Shown: positions 33,377-44,131 of the stretch, one piece after another
How positions within the stretch are numbered: position 1 is the first letter of the stretch
How the letters are laid out: the number at the start of each line of letters is the position of its first letter
Source of the DNA: Aquamicrobium sp.
GTDB lineage: Bacteria; Pseudomonadota; Alphaproteobacteria; Rhizobiales; Rhizobiaceae
DNA: 64,000 bases
Assembly: GCA_019739225.1 (NCBI GenBank)
Contig: JAHHDT010000007.1
Location: 372,001-436,000, forward strand
Direction: 5' to 3'
Program-made: the position numbers and the translations under genes
Notes under the pieces: model-generated
What the model was told of the DNA's origin: nothing
The model's database searches: none
The model's input: only the letters and a program-made list of their open reading frames with translations

Positions 33377-34990
33377 TCAGTCGCCAAGCGGATTGATGTC
33401 GTCGACGAGGCGCAGCAGATCGACCATGGTGAAGTCGTTCGCCTGGGCAGACGGCAGCGTCGGCTTCCAGTTGGCGCGTTGCCACAGATAGGAGGCGTGG
33501 TCGCCGTGGACGAGCCCGACGAACACCTCGGATATGATAGTCGCCCCCACCGGCCCGAGGCGCTTTCCGTCGTGGCGAACCTTGGCTTCCTTGAGGATGT
33601 AGTACCAGAGCGGCGTCGCCGTATGCATGCCGTGCTGTTTGGCTACGGCACCGTCGGTCGAACCACCAGAATCGGACGCGATCTCGTCCGGTGTCAGCGG
33701 GTTCTTGATCCTCATCGCGGCGGCGACATCCTGGCCGGAAGGAAGACCGAGGGTAACGCCGCGCTTCAGGTTGCGGAAGGCGAGGATGGCGCTAAGGCTG
33801 TTTTCATCCTCCCCAGGCAGTTTGGCCAGGGCCGGCACGAGGTATGGATCGATCTTGCGCGACGGCGTCGTCGTGACCGGCGCGCCACCGCTGTCGCCAA
33901 GCTCGAAGAACCGGCGCCAGTCGATGATCCAGTTCGACGGCAGTGTCGGCACCGGCAACGGTCCCGTCGGCGGCACCGGCGCGAGATCGCCGAGAATCTG
34001 GCCGGAGAGGCCGGAGAACCCGAAGAAGAGATCGAAATCCGCGCCGGTGAAGATGCGGTTGTGCGGATAGCGCTGGCGTACCATGGAGTGGCCGAGGCGA
34101 TATGCGGCCGCGGAGAATTCGACCGGCATGTAGGGCACGCGTTTGAAGCGGTAGAATTTGCGCCCGTCGTGCAGGATCTTGGCGACGATGCCGTCGCCAC
34201 AGAGCCGTTCGACGAAATCATGCAGGATCATCCACTGGTAATGCCAGGTGACCATCCTGCGCGCTTCCATGAACACATTATCCGGCGGGTTGGCGCTGCC
34301 GGCGACGATGTCGCAGACCTTGTTGTGGAATTTCAGGAACGCCAGGTGCGTCTGGGCCACCAGCAGGTTCTCGTCATTGCGATGGTCGCCGATCAGCGCG
34401 CGCCCCTCAGGATTGCGCGGCAGATCGTTGCGGAATGCCCCTTCGCCGGTGTCGAAATTCTTGCCGATCAGGAATTTCGGCCCCGGCTTGTTCTTGTTGT
34501 CAGGATTGCGCGCATAAAGGTGCGGGCTCCCATCCGGCCCGAGCCCGTAGATGGCGTCGAGGTCGAGGCTCGGCGTGCGGAAGTTCTCGATGCCGAGAGG
34601 GTCTTTCTCCTTGTCGCCCAGCGAGGTCATGTCCAGGCTGATGTCGTGATCGACGAACTGGCCTAGATAGGTGAAGCCTGAGGGGATGTCGTCATTGTTC
34701 CCGTCGGGCGAACCCGGCGAGGAGTCGACCATCGCCCTTGCCAGGTCTTCCAGCTTCGCGTCGGAAACGCGCAAGGGTTCGAGTTTCGGGAACATCCGGC
34801 CGAACATGCCGGGGTCCTTGTGGCCCGAAAGGGTATCGAGCAGCTCCCGGGTCGGATGACGACCCGCCTGGCCGTGGCCGGGCGTGGTCTTCACCGCATT
34901 TGCCTTCATCTTGAGCGAGCCGACAAGTTCGGTTGTCAGGCTCGACATGGTCTTCCTGGGTATAGTCTTGGTCTTCAGCGACATAGCCAA
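33377..34990 (-). CDS. animal-type heme peroxidase
   Basis: A 537-residue bacterial member of the animal heme peroxidase superfamily (peroxidase-cyclooxygenase). The distal histidine block is GQFVDHDISLD (His115), a distal Arg is likely in GDHRNDEN (Arg204) and the proximal histidine is in AAAYRLGHSMVR (His301). No signal peptide or membrane segment is seen, so it is probably cytoplasmic or exported by another route. Such bacterial proteins are one-domain, calcium-binding peroxidases of uncertain physiology. It stands alone; the 288-base upstream gap to 35278 holds no gene, only a small TACCTC-TAAG-GAGGTA dyad at 35234. Confidence 0.9.
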   Translation of the reverse strand: MAMSLKTKTIPRKTMSSLTTELVGSLKMKANAVKTTPGHGQAGRHPTRELLDTLSGHKDPGMFGRMFPKLEPLRVSDAKLEDLARAMVDSSPGSPDGNNDDIPSGFTYLGQFVDHDISLDMTSLGDKEKDPLGIENFRTPSLDLDAIYGLGPDGSPHLYARNPDNKNKPGPKFLIGKNFDTGEGAFRNDLPRNPEGRALIGDHRNDENLLVAQTHLAFLKFHNKVCDIVAGSANPPDNVFMEARRMVTWHYQWMILHDFVERLCGDGIVAKILHDGRKFYRFKRVPYMPVEFSAAAYRLGHSMVRQRYPHNRIFTGADFDLFFGFSGLSGQILGDLAPVPPTGPLPVPTLPSNWIIDWRRFFELGDSGGAPVTTTPSRKIDPYLVPALAKLPGEDENSLSAILAFRNLKRGVTLGLPSGQDVAAAMRIKNPLTPDEIASDSGGSTDGAVAKQHGMHTATPLWYYILKEAKVRHDGKRLGPVGATIISEVFVGLVHGDHASYLWQRANWKPTLPSAQANDFTMVDLLRLVDDINPLGD

Positions 34991-35278
34991 ACTCCGTTGG
35001 CTGGAGCGCGCTACAGGCGTGCTCGGCTAACCCCCATTGCCCCCGTGGGCCGATGGCGTCGCAAAAGAATAGCGGACCGGAACGCGCTGTTCCGTCCGTC
35101 CCCGTTTACCCACCCTGTCCGTGTTTCCCTTGACTCCGCATCGGAGCCATCACGGTCCCGCGATGATATTGCGGGCGGTTGCCGGCGCAACGGCTTCCTG
35201 TTGCGTCCGGCATCATCCAAACGGAGTAGCCATTACCTCTAAGGAGGTAGTTGGGAGCGGATCAGCCGGGCTCGCTGT

Positions 35279-36382
35279 TCAGGTGTTGAACTTGAACAGC
35301 AGCACGTCGCCGTCCTGCACGATGTACTCCTTGCCTTCGTCGCGGGCCTTGCCGGCTTCCTTGGCCGCCGTTTCGCCGCCGAGCGTGACGTAGTCGTTGA
35401 AGGCAATTGTCTGGGCGCGGATGAAGCCGCGCTCGAAGTCGGTGTGGATGACACCGGCAGCCTGCGGGGCCTTCGAACCCTTCTCCACCGTCCAGGCGCG
35501 GGTCTCCTTCGGACCGGCGGTGAAATAGGTAATGAGATTGAGCAGGTCGTAGCCGGCGCGGATCAGCCGGTCGAGGCCGGGTTCTTCCAGGCCCATGGCC
35601 TCGAGATATTCCTTTGCCTCCTCGTCGGCGAGCTGTGCGACCTCCGCTTCGATTGCCGCGGAGATGACGACCGTCTTCGCGCCCTGTTTCTCGGCCATCG
35701 CCTCGACAGCGCTTGTGTGCTCGTTGCCGCCGGCCGCGTCGCTTTCGGCGACGTTGCAAACGTACAGCACCGGCTTGGAGGTCAGTAGGTTCAGGCCCTG
35801 CAGGATCTTGAGGTCCTCGGCCGCGATGCCGTCGAGCATCATGCGTACGGGCTTGCCGTCCTGAAGCAGCGCGAGCGACTGTTCCATCACCGGCAGGACC
35901 GTCATTGCTTCCTTCTCCTTGCCGGTGGCGCGCTTGCGCACCTGCACGATGCGGCGCTCGAGGCTTTCGAGATCGGCGAGCATCAACTCCGTCTCGACGG
36001 TCTCGGCGTCTGCGACCGGATCGATGCGGCCCTCGACATGGGTGATGTCGTCATCCTCGAAGCAGCGCAGCACATGCACGATGGCGTCGACCTCGCGGAT
36101 GTTGGCCAGGAACTGATTGCCCAGCCCTTCGCCCTTCGAGGCGCCGCGCACCAGACCGGCAATATCGACGAATGATATGCGGGTGGGGATGATCTCCTTG
36201 GACTTGGCGATCCCGGCGATCTGCTGCAACCGGCTGTCGGGCACCGCGACCTCGCCGGTGTTGGGCTCGATCGTGCAGAAGGGATAGTTCGCGGCCTGTG
36301 CCGCGGCGGTCTTGGTCAGCGCATTGAACAGCGTCGACTTGCCGACGTTGGGGAGCCCAACGATGCCGCATTTGAAACCCAT
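35279..36382 (-). CDS. ychF: redox-regulated ATPase YchF
   Basis: A 367-residue Obg-family P-loop NTPase of the YchF/OLA1 group. Walker A is GLPNVGKST (9-17), and the C-terminal TGS-like domain ([28 protein letters not shown]) is present. YchF prefers ATP over GTP and associates with ribosomes. Length and domain order are typical. It is the last of a minus-strand group with exoD, pth and rplY, all translation-linked except exoD. Confidence 0.96.
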   Translation of the reverse strand: MGFKCGIVGLPNVGKSTLFNALTKTAAAQAANYPFCTIEPNTGEVAVPDSRLQQIAGIAKSKEIIPTRISFVDIAGLVRGASKGEGLGNQFLANIREVDAIVHVLRCFEDDDITHVEGRIDPVADAETVETELMLADLESLERRIVQVRKRATGKEKEAMTVLPVMEQSLALLQDGKPVRMMLDGIAAEDLKILQGLNLLTSKPVLYVCNVAESDAAGGNEHTSAVEAMAEKQGAKTVVISAAIEAEVAQLADEEAKEYLEAMGLEEPGLDRLIRAGYDLLNLITYFTAGPKETRAWTVEKGSKAPQAAGVIHTDFERGFIRAQTIAFNDYVTLGGETAAKEAGKARDEGKEYIVQDGDVLLFKFNT

Positions 36383-36459
36383 GATGTGGTCCTATCGGGA
36401 AAGCAGAATTTGCACAGGGCTATGGGCGAAACGATCGATGATCGTCAACCCCTGACGGC

Positions 36460-37056
36460 TCACGCAGCCGATGCAAAACCCCATGCCAGCCAGGCTGCGC
36501 CCGCCAGCACGAGCAGTCCGAGGATGACCAGCAGGCCGTCGCGCGCGAGCATCGCCAGTGCAAAGAGCGAGATCGTCGCGGCGATTATGGTGGCCGACAT
36601 CGGCACGAGTTCGAAGACCGGGATGACCAGTGACAGGAGCAGGCACAGGAGCGCCCACAGACGCGCCATGGGCGGATCGACCAGCACAGTCAGTCTCTTG
36701 CGCGTCAGGCGGTCGATATAGCGGGCAGGGCGCTCGATGTGGCTTATGACGCGCTCCAGGCGCCGATGCCGCATAGTGCGGTTGAGGATGAAGGCGGGCA
36801 GCCACAACCTGTCGCGGCCGATCACCATCTGGAAGGCAACGAGTGCGACGATCATCCCGCAGAAGGTCGACAGTCCGATGATCGCGCTCGCCGGTGTCAC
36901 GATAATCAGGGCAGGCGCCAGCATGAGCGGCGGAAATGCACCTTCGCCGATGCGACGGACGATATCGCGGACCGACACGCGTTCATCCGCTTCGCCGGCT
37001 TCCTCGACGCATTCGAGCACGTCCTCGACCGATTCGGGTTCGCAATCGTCCTTCAT
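36460..37056 (-). CDS. exoD: exopolysaccharide synthesis protein ExoD
   Basis: A 198-residue ExoD-family membrane protein. An acidic N-terminus is followed by a cytoplasmic segment and four hydrophobic stretches (MLAPALIIVTPASAIIGL, FCGMIVALVAFQMVIG, ALLCLLLSLVIPVFELVP, LLVILGLLVLAGAAWLA). ExoD was named from a Sinorhizobium mutant with altered exopolysaccharide and poor nodule invasion; the biochemical role is not known. It is between pth and ychF in an otherwise translation-related group. Confidence 0.9.
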   Translation of the reverse strand: MKDDCEPESVEDVLECVEEAGEADERVSVRDIVRRIGEGAFPPLMLAPALIIVTPASAIIGLSTFCGMIVALVAFQMVIGRDRLWLPAFILNRTMRHRRLERVISHIERPARYIDRLTRKRLTVLVDPPMARLWALLCLLLSLVIPVFELVPMSATIIAATISLFALAMLARDGLLVILGLLVLAGAAWLAWGFASAA

Positions 37057-37106
37057 GATGTCAACAGACGCTTGGTAGCGCCGTTTGGTTCCGGCGAAAG
37101 GCCGAT

Positions 37107-37823
37107 TCAGCCCTTGTCGCCGAAAAGCTTCTTGAGCATCGCCGCCATCGGGCCGGTCTCGGGAACCTGCATGGCATTCTGCCGGGGACGTGCCTGCCGG
37201 ATATGGCTCTTGCTGGGCGCGGCGGGCCGCTTGGCCTTGGGGGCCGGCTCTTCCGTGCCCTGTACGGCAAGGCTGGTCTTGTTCATGAAGCCATTGTTGT
37301 CGCCGGCAACGAGCTTGTCCGCATTGTCAGCGATGGCCTCCAGCAGCGGCTCCAGCCACTCCCGATCCGACTTTGCGAAGTCGCCGAGCACGTGATGGGT
37401 CACCATCTCCTTGGCGCCGGGATGGCCGATGCCGATGCGCATGCGGCGATATTCCTTGCCACAATGGGCGTCGATGGAGCGAATGCCGTTGTGACCGCCG
37501 GCGCCGCCACCGGTCTTGATGCGCACCTTGCCGGGCGCAAGGTCGAGTTCGTCATACATGACCAGCAGATCGGCCGGCGAAAGCTTGTGAAAGCGCATGG
37601 CCTCGCCCACCGACTGGCCGGAGAGGTTCATGAAGGTCTGCGGCTTGATGAGAAGCACCTTCTGGCCGGCAATGCGGCCTTCGGCGATCATCCCCTGGAA
37701 CTTTTTCGACCAGGGGGCAAAGGAATGGCGGCGGGCGATTTCGTCCGCCGCCATGAAGCCGACATTGTGCCGGTTGTCTTCGTGCTTGGGGCCGGGATTG
37801 CCCAAACCAGCGATGAGCAGCAT
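37107..37823 (-). CDS. pth: peptidyl-tRNA hydrolase
   Basis: A 238-residue Pth, which cleaves peptidyl-tRNA released from stalled ribosomes. The core has [16 protein letters not shown] with the catalytic His19, FMNLSGQSV and [13 protein letters not shown]. The C-terminus beyond about residue 190 is a basic, proline-rich tail ([18 protein letters not shown]) not found in E. coli Pth, typical of alphaproteobacteria. It lies 23 bases downstream of rplY, so the two are probably co-transcribed. Confidence 0.96.
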   Translation of the reverse strand: MLLIAGLGNPGPKHEDNRHNVGFMAADEIARRHSFAPWSKKFQGMIAEGRIAGQKVLLIKPQTFMNLSGQSVGEAMRFHKLSPADLLVMYDELDLAPGKVRIKTGGGAGGHNGIRSIDAHCGKEYRRMRIGIGHPGAKEMVTHHVLGDFAKSDREWLEPLLEAIADNADKLVAGDNNGFMNKTSLAVQGTEEPAPKAKRPAAPSKSHIRQARPRQNAMQVPETGPMAAMLKKLFGDKG

Positions 37824-37846
37824 GGCGGGTACTCCCGGCGCGGCGA

Positions 37847-38485
37847 CTATTCCTCGTCGCCCTCTTCTTCGTTTTCGTCCTCGACCTCAGCCGCCTCTTC
37901 GTCGGCCTCGGACTTGAGGCCAGCCGGCGCAGCGATGGTGGCGATCGTGAAATCGCGGTCGGTGATCGTCGGCTTCACGTCCTTCGGCAGGGTGACCGAG
38001 GAGATGTGGATCGAGTCGCCCAGGTCGGTGCCTGCCAGATCGACCTCGATGAAGTCGGGGATCTCGTTGGCCGGGACATGCGCCTCGATATCGTGACGCA
38101 CGACGTTCAGCACGCCGCCGCGCTTGATACCGACGGACTTCTCTTCATTGATGAAGTGAACCGGAATGTTGACGGTGACGACCGTGTTCTTGCTGACGCG
38201 CAGGAAGTCCACGTGCATCGGAAAATCGCGCACCGGATCGAGCTGGTAGTCCTTCGGCAGGACCTGGATCTTCTTGCCGTCGACGTCGATCGTGGCGATG
38301 GTGGTCATGAAACCGCCACCATGGATCTTGTAGTAGACGTCCTTGTAGTTCAGGGCGATAGACAGCGGGGTCTGCTTGTCGCCGTAAATGACTGCTGGCA
38401 CCATACCGTTGCGACGAAGTTCCCGGGCGGACCCCTTACCGACCCGTTCGCGCGCCTCGGCCTTGAGCTCGTAAGACTGGCTCAT
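37847..38485 (-). CDS. rplY: 50S ribosomal protein L25 (Ctc form)
   Basis: A 212-residue L25/Ctc protein that binds 5S rRNA. The N-terminal L25 domain ([20 protein letters not shown]) and the C-terminal Ctc beta domain are both present, followed by an acidic tail ([16 protein letters not shown]). The ATG at 38485 was chosen: it gives the canonical [13 protein letters not shown] start and has AAAGGA upstream; the longer frame is not supported. It leads an operon with pth. Confidence 0.96.
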   Translation of the reverse strand: MSQSYELKAEARERVGKGSARELRRNGMVPAVIYGDKQTPLSIALNYKDVYYKIHGGGFMTTIATIDVDGKKIQVLPKDYQLDPVRDFPMHVDFLRVSKNTVVTVNIPVHFINEEKSVGIKRGGVLNVVRHDIEAHVPANEIPDFIEVDLAGTDLGDSIHISSVTLPKDVKPTITDRDFTIATIAAPAGLKSEADEEAAEVEDENEEEGDEE

Positions 38486-38645
38486 GGCATTTCCTTTCGT
38501 TTCATAGCTGGAGCGTTCGCGGGCCTGAGCCCTCAAACGTCGAAAGCGGCTCTGCAGCCGCTCCCATCCGCGTTGCCTCCAAGGGTGTCTACGCGGGTGG
38601 CGGTCCTATAGCGGAAGCGCCCGCCAAGCGCAAGGCACGGCCGGG

Positions 38646-39866
38646 CTACCGGTCGGCCCGCAGTTCCCGCGTTCCGGGCAGGAAGATCGTGAGCAAGCCG
38701 AGGAACGGCAGGTAGGAGCATACCCAATAGACCCATTCGATGCCGTTTGTGTCGGCCAGCACGCCGAGAACGGCGGCCGCGATGCCGCCCATGCCGAAGG
38801 CGAAGCCGAAGAAGATGCCGGCGATCATGCCCACACGGCCCGGCACGAGCTCCTGCGCGAAGACGACGATGGCGGGGAACGCCGACGCCATGATGACGCC
38901 GATTGCGAAGGAAAGCACACCGCTCCAGAAGAGGTCCGCATAGGGAAGGGCGAGCGTGAACGGCAAGACGCCAAGGATGGAGAACCAGATCACCGTCTTG
39001 GAGCCGAACCGGTCGCCGATGGGGCCGCCCATCACGGTGCCCAGCGCCATTGCGCCCAGGAACAGGAACAGCATCATCTGCGACTGCTGCACGGTCACGT
39101 CGAACTTCTCGATCAGGAAAAAGGTGTAGTAGCTCGTCACGCTGGCCGTGTAGATGTTCTTGGTGAAGACCAGCAGCGCGAGAACGACGAGCGCTATCAC
39201 GATACGCTTGCGGGGCAGCGGCAGCGTGGTGCTCAAGGGTCTGCGTCCGGCATTGGCGGCTTGGTAGCGTCCGTACCAGTTTCCGACCTGGCGCAGGATC
39301 AACATGCCCAGAAGGGCGATCAGCGAGAACCAGGCAACGCTCGTCTGCCCTCGTGGAACGACGATGAAGGCGGCGAGCAGCGGCCCGATGGCGGTGCCGA
39401 AATTGCCGCCGACCTGGAACAGCGACTGCGCCAGCCCGTAGCGGCCGCCGGATGCGAGCCGCGCGACGCGCGAGGCCTCCGGGTGGAAGATCGCAGAGCC
39501 GATGCCGATCATCGCCGCGCCGGCGAGTAGCAAAGGATAGTTCGACGCGAACGCCAGCAGCAACAGGCCGCACATGCTCGACGCCATGCCGACGGGCAGT
39601 GATTGCGGCATCGGCTTGCGGTCGGTGTAGAGGCCGATTGCCGGCTGCAGCAGCGAGGCGGTGACCTGGAAGGTGAGCGTGAGCAGACCGATCTGCCAGA
39701 AGTCGAGCGCATAATCCGCCTTAAGCATCGGGTAGATGGCGGCCAGCAGCGACTGCAGGACATCGTTGAGCAGGTGGCACAGGCTCACCGCCAGGATGAC
39801 GGGAAAGACGGTGTTTTCGGCGGTCGGTCGGGACGCGCCTGCTGCGATGTCGGACAAGATGGTCAC
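38646..39866 (-). CDS. MFS transporter, fosmidomycin-resistance (Fsr) type
   Basis: A 406-residue major-facilitator exporter with about twelve membrane helices. The Fsr-type signatures SAIFHPEASRVARLASGG and GLAQSLFQVGGNFGTAIGP are present. Fsr confers fosmidomycin resistance in E. coli by efflux; the natural substrate here is unknown. The start is a GTG at 39866. It is divergent from an AraC regulator with 101 bases between, and is probably its target. Confidence 0.9.
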   Translation of the reverse strand: MTILSDIAAGASRPTAENTVFPVILAVSLCHLLNDVLQSLLAAIYPMLKADYALDFWQIGLLTLTFQVTASLLQPAIGLYTDRKPMPQSLPVGMASSMCGLLLLAFASNYPLLLAGAAMIGIGSAIFHPEASRVARLASGGRYGLAQSLFQVGGNFGTAIGPLLAAFIVVPRGQTSVAWFSLIALLGMLILRQVGNWYGRYQAANAGRRPLSTTLPLPRKRIVIALVVLALLVFTKNIYTASVTSYYTFFLIEKFDVTVQQSQMMLFLFLGAMALGTVMGGPIGDRFGSKTVIWFSILGVLPFTLALPYADLFWSGVLSFAIGVIMASAFPAIVVFAQELVPGRVGMIAGIFFGFAFGMGGIAAAVLGVLADTNGIEWVYWVCSYLPFLGLLTIFLPGTRELRADR

Positions 39867-39967
39867 CCTGATGATGGTTCGCCTGCTCCTTAGCGCTGTT
39901 GCAGGCGGTCGTCCTTCGTGGTTTGGTCGATTTCTTTCGCGGATGGGCCACGATGGAGGTGGGCTTG

Positions 39968-40789
39968 ATGAAGCAACCCGGCAGGGAGCTAGTGGCGGCT
40001 ACGCCCGAAGATCTGCAGCATCGGCTCGACTGGATCGAGACGGCGTCGGGTGCCGTCGTCGCCTCGGCCTCCGACTTTCCGGACGGGCACCGCGTGACGC
40101 CGCACCGGCACGGCCGCGCGCAACTCCTCCATGCGCTTTCCGGCGTCGTGATGATCTCGACCGGGCAGGGGCGATGGATGGTGCCGGCGGATCATGCGAT
40201 GTGGATTCCGGCAGGCGTCGAGCATGCCGTCGACATGCTGGGTCTGGTGCGGATGCGCTCGGCCTATGTGCTGCCGGGTGCAGCACCCGACCTTCCCGAT
40301 ACGTTGCGCGTGCTGGCAATGACCGACCTGATGCGCAGCCTCATCGTGGAAGCCGTGCAGATCGGGACTGCCGAGGGCACCGAAGGGCGTGCGGCGGCGA
40401 TCATGAACCTCATCCTGCTGGAAATTCCCAATCTCGAGGAGCGCCCGTTTGCCTTGCCGTTTCCCGCCGACCCTCGGCTGGCTGCGCTCTGCCGACGGTT
40501 CGTCACCACGCCGTCACCACACGCAACCATCAATGATTGGGCCGCGGCATGCGGAATGAGCAGGCGAAGCTTCACACGCGCCTTCCTGCGCGAGACGGGA
40601 TTGAGCCTGTCCGTCTGGCGGCGGCAGGCGACGCTGTTTGCGGCGCTGCCGCGCCTGGCCGACGGCGTGCCTGTGACCACCGTCGCGCTCGATCTTGGCT
40701 ATGACAGCGTACCGGCTTTCACCACCATGTTCCGGCGTATGCTCGGTGCGTCGCCTCGCCGCTACATGCGCGGACAGCCGGACGGCTGA
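39968..40789 (+). CDS. AraC family transcriptional regulator
   Basis: A 273-residue regulator with an N-terminal cupin-like sensor (HRVTPHRHGRAQLLHALSG) and a C-terminal AraC double helix-turn-helix (WAAACGMSRRSFTRAFLRE, ALDLGYDSVPAFTTMFRR). The ATG at 39968 is five bases after GGAGGTGG, a near-perfect ribosome-binding site; earlier ATGs at 39953 and upstream are less likely. Divergent from the Fsr-type transporter, so likely its activator. A terminator that serves the converging small gene lies just after its stop. Confidence 0.9.
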   Translation: MKQPGRELVAATPEDLQHRLDWIETASGAVVASASDFPDGHRVTPHRHGRAQLLHALSGVVMISTGQGRWMVPADHAMWIPAGVEHAVDMLGLVRMRSAYVLPGAAPDLPDTLRVLAMTDLMRSLIVEAVQIGTAEGTEGRAAAIMNLILLEIPNLEERPFALPFPADPRLAALCRRFVTTPSPHATINDWAAACGMSRRSFTRAFLRETGLSLSVWRRQATLFAALPRLADGVPVTTVALDLGYDSVPAFTTMFRRMLGASPRRYMRGQPDG

Positions 40790-40805
40790 GGTCTGCCGTT
40801 CATGC

Positions 40806-40837
40806 AAAAAGAACCCGCCGACATTTCCGTCGGCGGG
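40806..40837 (-). terminator. intrinsic terminator of the DUF1127-type gene
   Basis: On the minus strand CCCGCCGAC-GGAAAT-GTCGGCGGG is followed by TTCTTTTT. Stem arms are 9 bp and perfect. It lies 41 bases past the small gene's stop and also just past the AraC stop on the other strand. Confidence 0.85.
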
Positions 40838-40878
40838 CGAGCGAGGTTCGTTGCGCGGCGCGGCGGTTCGCGCGACGT

Positions 40879-41103
40879 CTAAAGCGACCACAGCGTCCTG
40901 TCGCGGGACCGCTCGTGCCAGAACATGCCTTCGGCGCCGAGCACGTCCTCGCGGGTCAGCCCCGCGTCGCGCAGCAGGCGGTCGTCACGTTTGTTCAGCA
41001 CGGCACGTAATGCGTCGCCGATGCGATCTCTACGCGCGGCACGTGCCTCTTCGCGTTCAGTGCGGGTGTCCTCGATGCCGGACAGGCCGATCGCCATAGC
41101 CAT
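40879..41103 (-). CDS. DUF1127-type small protein
   Basis: A 74-residue basic protein. The segment DALRAVLNKRDDRLLRDAGLTREDVLG matches the DUF1127 pattern (short helix, LxD, GLTR). AAGGAG lies nine bases before the ATG. DUF1127 proteins in Agrobacterium and Sinorhizobium have been tied to RNA turnover and phosphate or carbon metabolism, but roles vary. It is divergent from a LysR gene, mirroring the 17084-18293 locus, and has its own terminator. Confidence 0.85.
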   Translation of the reverse strand: MAMAIGLSGIEDTRTEREEARAARRDRIGDALRAVLNKRDDRLLRDAGLTREDVLGAEGMFWHERSRDRTLWSL

Positions 41104-41207
41104 GACGACAAACTCCTTCGGTTGATTATGCTCGAAGTAGGTGTCGCTTTGACATTTGACAAACGAATATCCATCATGGCTGGTATGAGAAAAGGGAATG
41201 CCTCGTC

Positions 41208-42083
41208 GTGACCATGCACCTCGACAGCGACCTGCTGCGCACTTTCGTCGCGGTGGCCGACATGGAGAACTTCACCAAGGCCGCCGGCGTGGTGGGACGT
41301 ACCCAGTCGGCGGTCAGTCTCCAGATCAAGCGGCTGGAGGACATGGTCGGCGATCCGCTGTTCGAGCGCGGTCCGCGCGGCGTCGCGCTTACCCGGCGCG
41401 GCGAGGAATTGCTGGTCAACGCCAGGCGTATCGTCTCGCTGCTCGACGAGACGGCGGCTTCGCTGACGGCGCCTGCGCTCGAAGGAAGGGTGAGCATCGG
41501 CATCCCCGAGGAATACGGGACGACCGTGCTGCCGCGCGCGCTGGCCACGTTCAACAACATGCATTCCAATGTCGAGATCATGGTGCGCTATGCCAGCTCG
41601 TCGGCACAGATGGCGGCGCTGGAGCGGGGCGACCTCGACCTTGCAGTCGTCTTCGAATGGCAGGATTCGCCGCGCGGCGAGGTGCTCATGGTGGACCCGA
41701 CGGTGTGGGCGACCTCCGAGACCCATCATGTCCACGAACAGTCCCCGGTGCCGATAGCGCTCTACGAGAACTCCGGCTGGTGTACCGAGTTCGCCATCCG
41801 ATCGCTGGAAAATCTCGGACTGGACTATCGCGTCGCGTATCGCAGCGACATGAGCAGCGGGCTCAAGCTCGCCGTGGCATCGGGCCTTGCGATCGCGCCC
41901 CTGTCGCGCAGCAACATTCCGTCCGGCTGCCGTGAGTTGACGACGGAGGACGGCTTCGGCGGGATCGACGCGTCCAACGTCGTGCTCTACCAGCGCCCGA
42001 CGGCGCGCGGCGCGGCCGTCAACGGCATGGCGGATGCGATCCGCGATGCGTTCCGTATACAGCACGGGATTGTCGCAGCCTGA
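41208..42083 (+). CDS. LysR-type transcriptional regulator
   Basis: A 291-residue LysR protein. The HTH is DLLRTFVAVADMENFTKAAG, VVGRTQSAVSLQIKRLED, and the effector domain follows. The N-terminus MHLDSDLLRTF resembles the LrhA/HexA/PecT subgroup. Start may be GTG at 41208 or ATG at 41214. It is divergent from the DUF1127-type gene with 104 bases between; CCATCATGG at 41171 is a small palindrome in that region. Likely controls the small gene. Confidence 0.9.
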   Translation: MTMHLDSDLLRTFVAVADMENFTKAAGVVGRTQSAVSLQIKRLEDMVGDPLFERGPRGVALTRRGEELLVNARRIVSLLDETAASLTAPALEGRVSIGIPEEYGTTVLPRALATFNNMHSNVEIMVRYASSSAQMAALERGDLDLAVVFEWQDSPRGEVLMVDPTVWATSETHHVHEQSPVPIALYENSGWCTEFAIRSLENLGLDYRVAYRSDMSSGLKLAVASGLAIAPLSRSNIPSGCRELTTEDGFGGIDASNVVLYQRPTARGAAVNGMADAIRDAFRIQHGIVAA

Positions 42084-42212
42084 CAGGGCAGGGGTTCAAA
42101 CCAGCGCCGAAAGGCCCTATATCGGTAGCGACCGATTTTGAAGGAGTGACACCGATGAACGATGCAAAGCGCGCCATCCCCGCCCGTTTCGCATCTAGTC
42201 TTCCGGTGTCGC

Positions 42213-43826
<1,614 letters not shown>

Positions 43827-43846
43827 GCAGTAGCATAAAACAGTAG

Positions 43847-44103
43847 TGCGTCCTTCGAGGCTCGCTGCGCTCGCACCTCAGGATGAGGGAGGTGCGCTGA
43901 TCGAACCAACTCACAGGGGGCTCGATGGACGCCGAGCCCACGAGTATACCGGAACGCCGCAAAGCGCACCTCAGGATGAGGGAGGTGGGCTGATCGAACC
44001 AGCTCACAGGGGGCTTGATGGACGCCGAGCCCACGAGCTTACCAGAACGCGGCACAGCGCTCCTCATCCTGAGGTGCGAGCGCAGCGAGCCTCGAAGGAC
44101 GCA
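43847..44103. repeat. intergenic element with perfect 42-bp terminal inverted repeats
   Basis: The left arm (43847-43888, starting TGCGTCCTTCGAGGCTCGCT) is the exact reverse complement of the right arm (44062-44103). Two 93-bp tandem copies fill the inside (43874-43966 and 43967-44059), each starting CACCTCAGGATGAGGGAGGT. No transposase is present. The arms match, from memory, a repeat common in alphaproteobacterial intergenic regions. It occupies nearly all of the 305-base gap before chrA. Confidence 0.85.
43874..44059. repeat. two 93-bp tandem direct repeats
   Basis: Copy 1 is 43874-43966 and copy 2 is 43967-44059, differing at a handful of positions (for example GTGCGC versus GTGGGC near the start). 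They sit inside the inverted-repeat element, suggesting an internal duplication. Confidence 0.85.
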
Positions 44104-44131
44104 GGGCGTTGTCACCGGAGCCTTGGATACG

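Noticed and set aside
33323-34666. 447-residue plus-strand open frame opposite the heme peroxidase
   Set aside because: Antisense shadow; the peroxidase has both histidine motifs and proper length.
43847-44103. Possible insertion sequence
   Set aside because: Terminal inverted repeats are perfect but there is no transposase or room for one. At most a non-autonomous element.
44015-44131. N-terminal extension of ChrA
   Set aside because: The extra 39 residues are translated repeat sequence (for example LRCERSEPRR), a known source of false N-termini.
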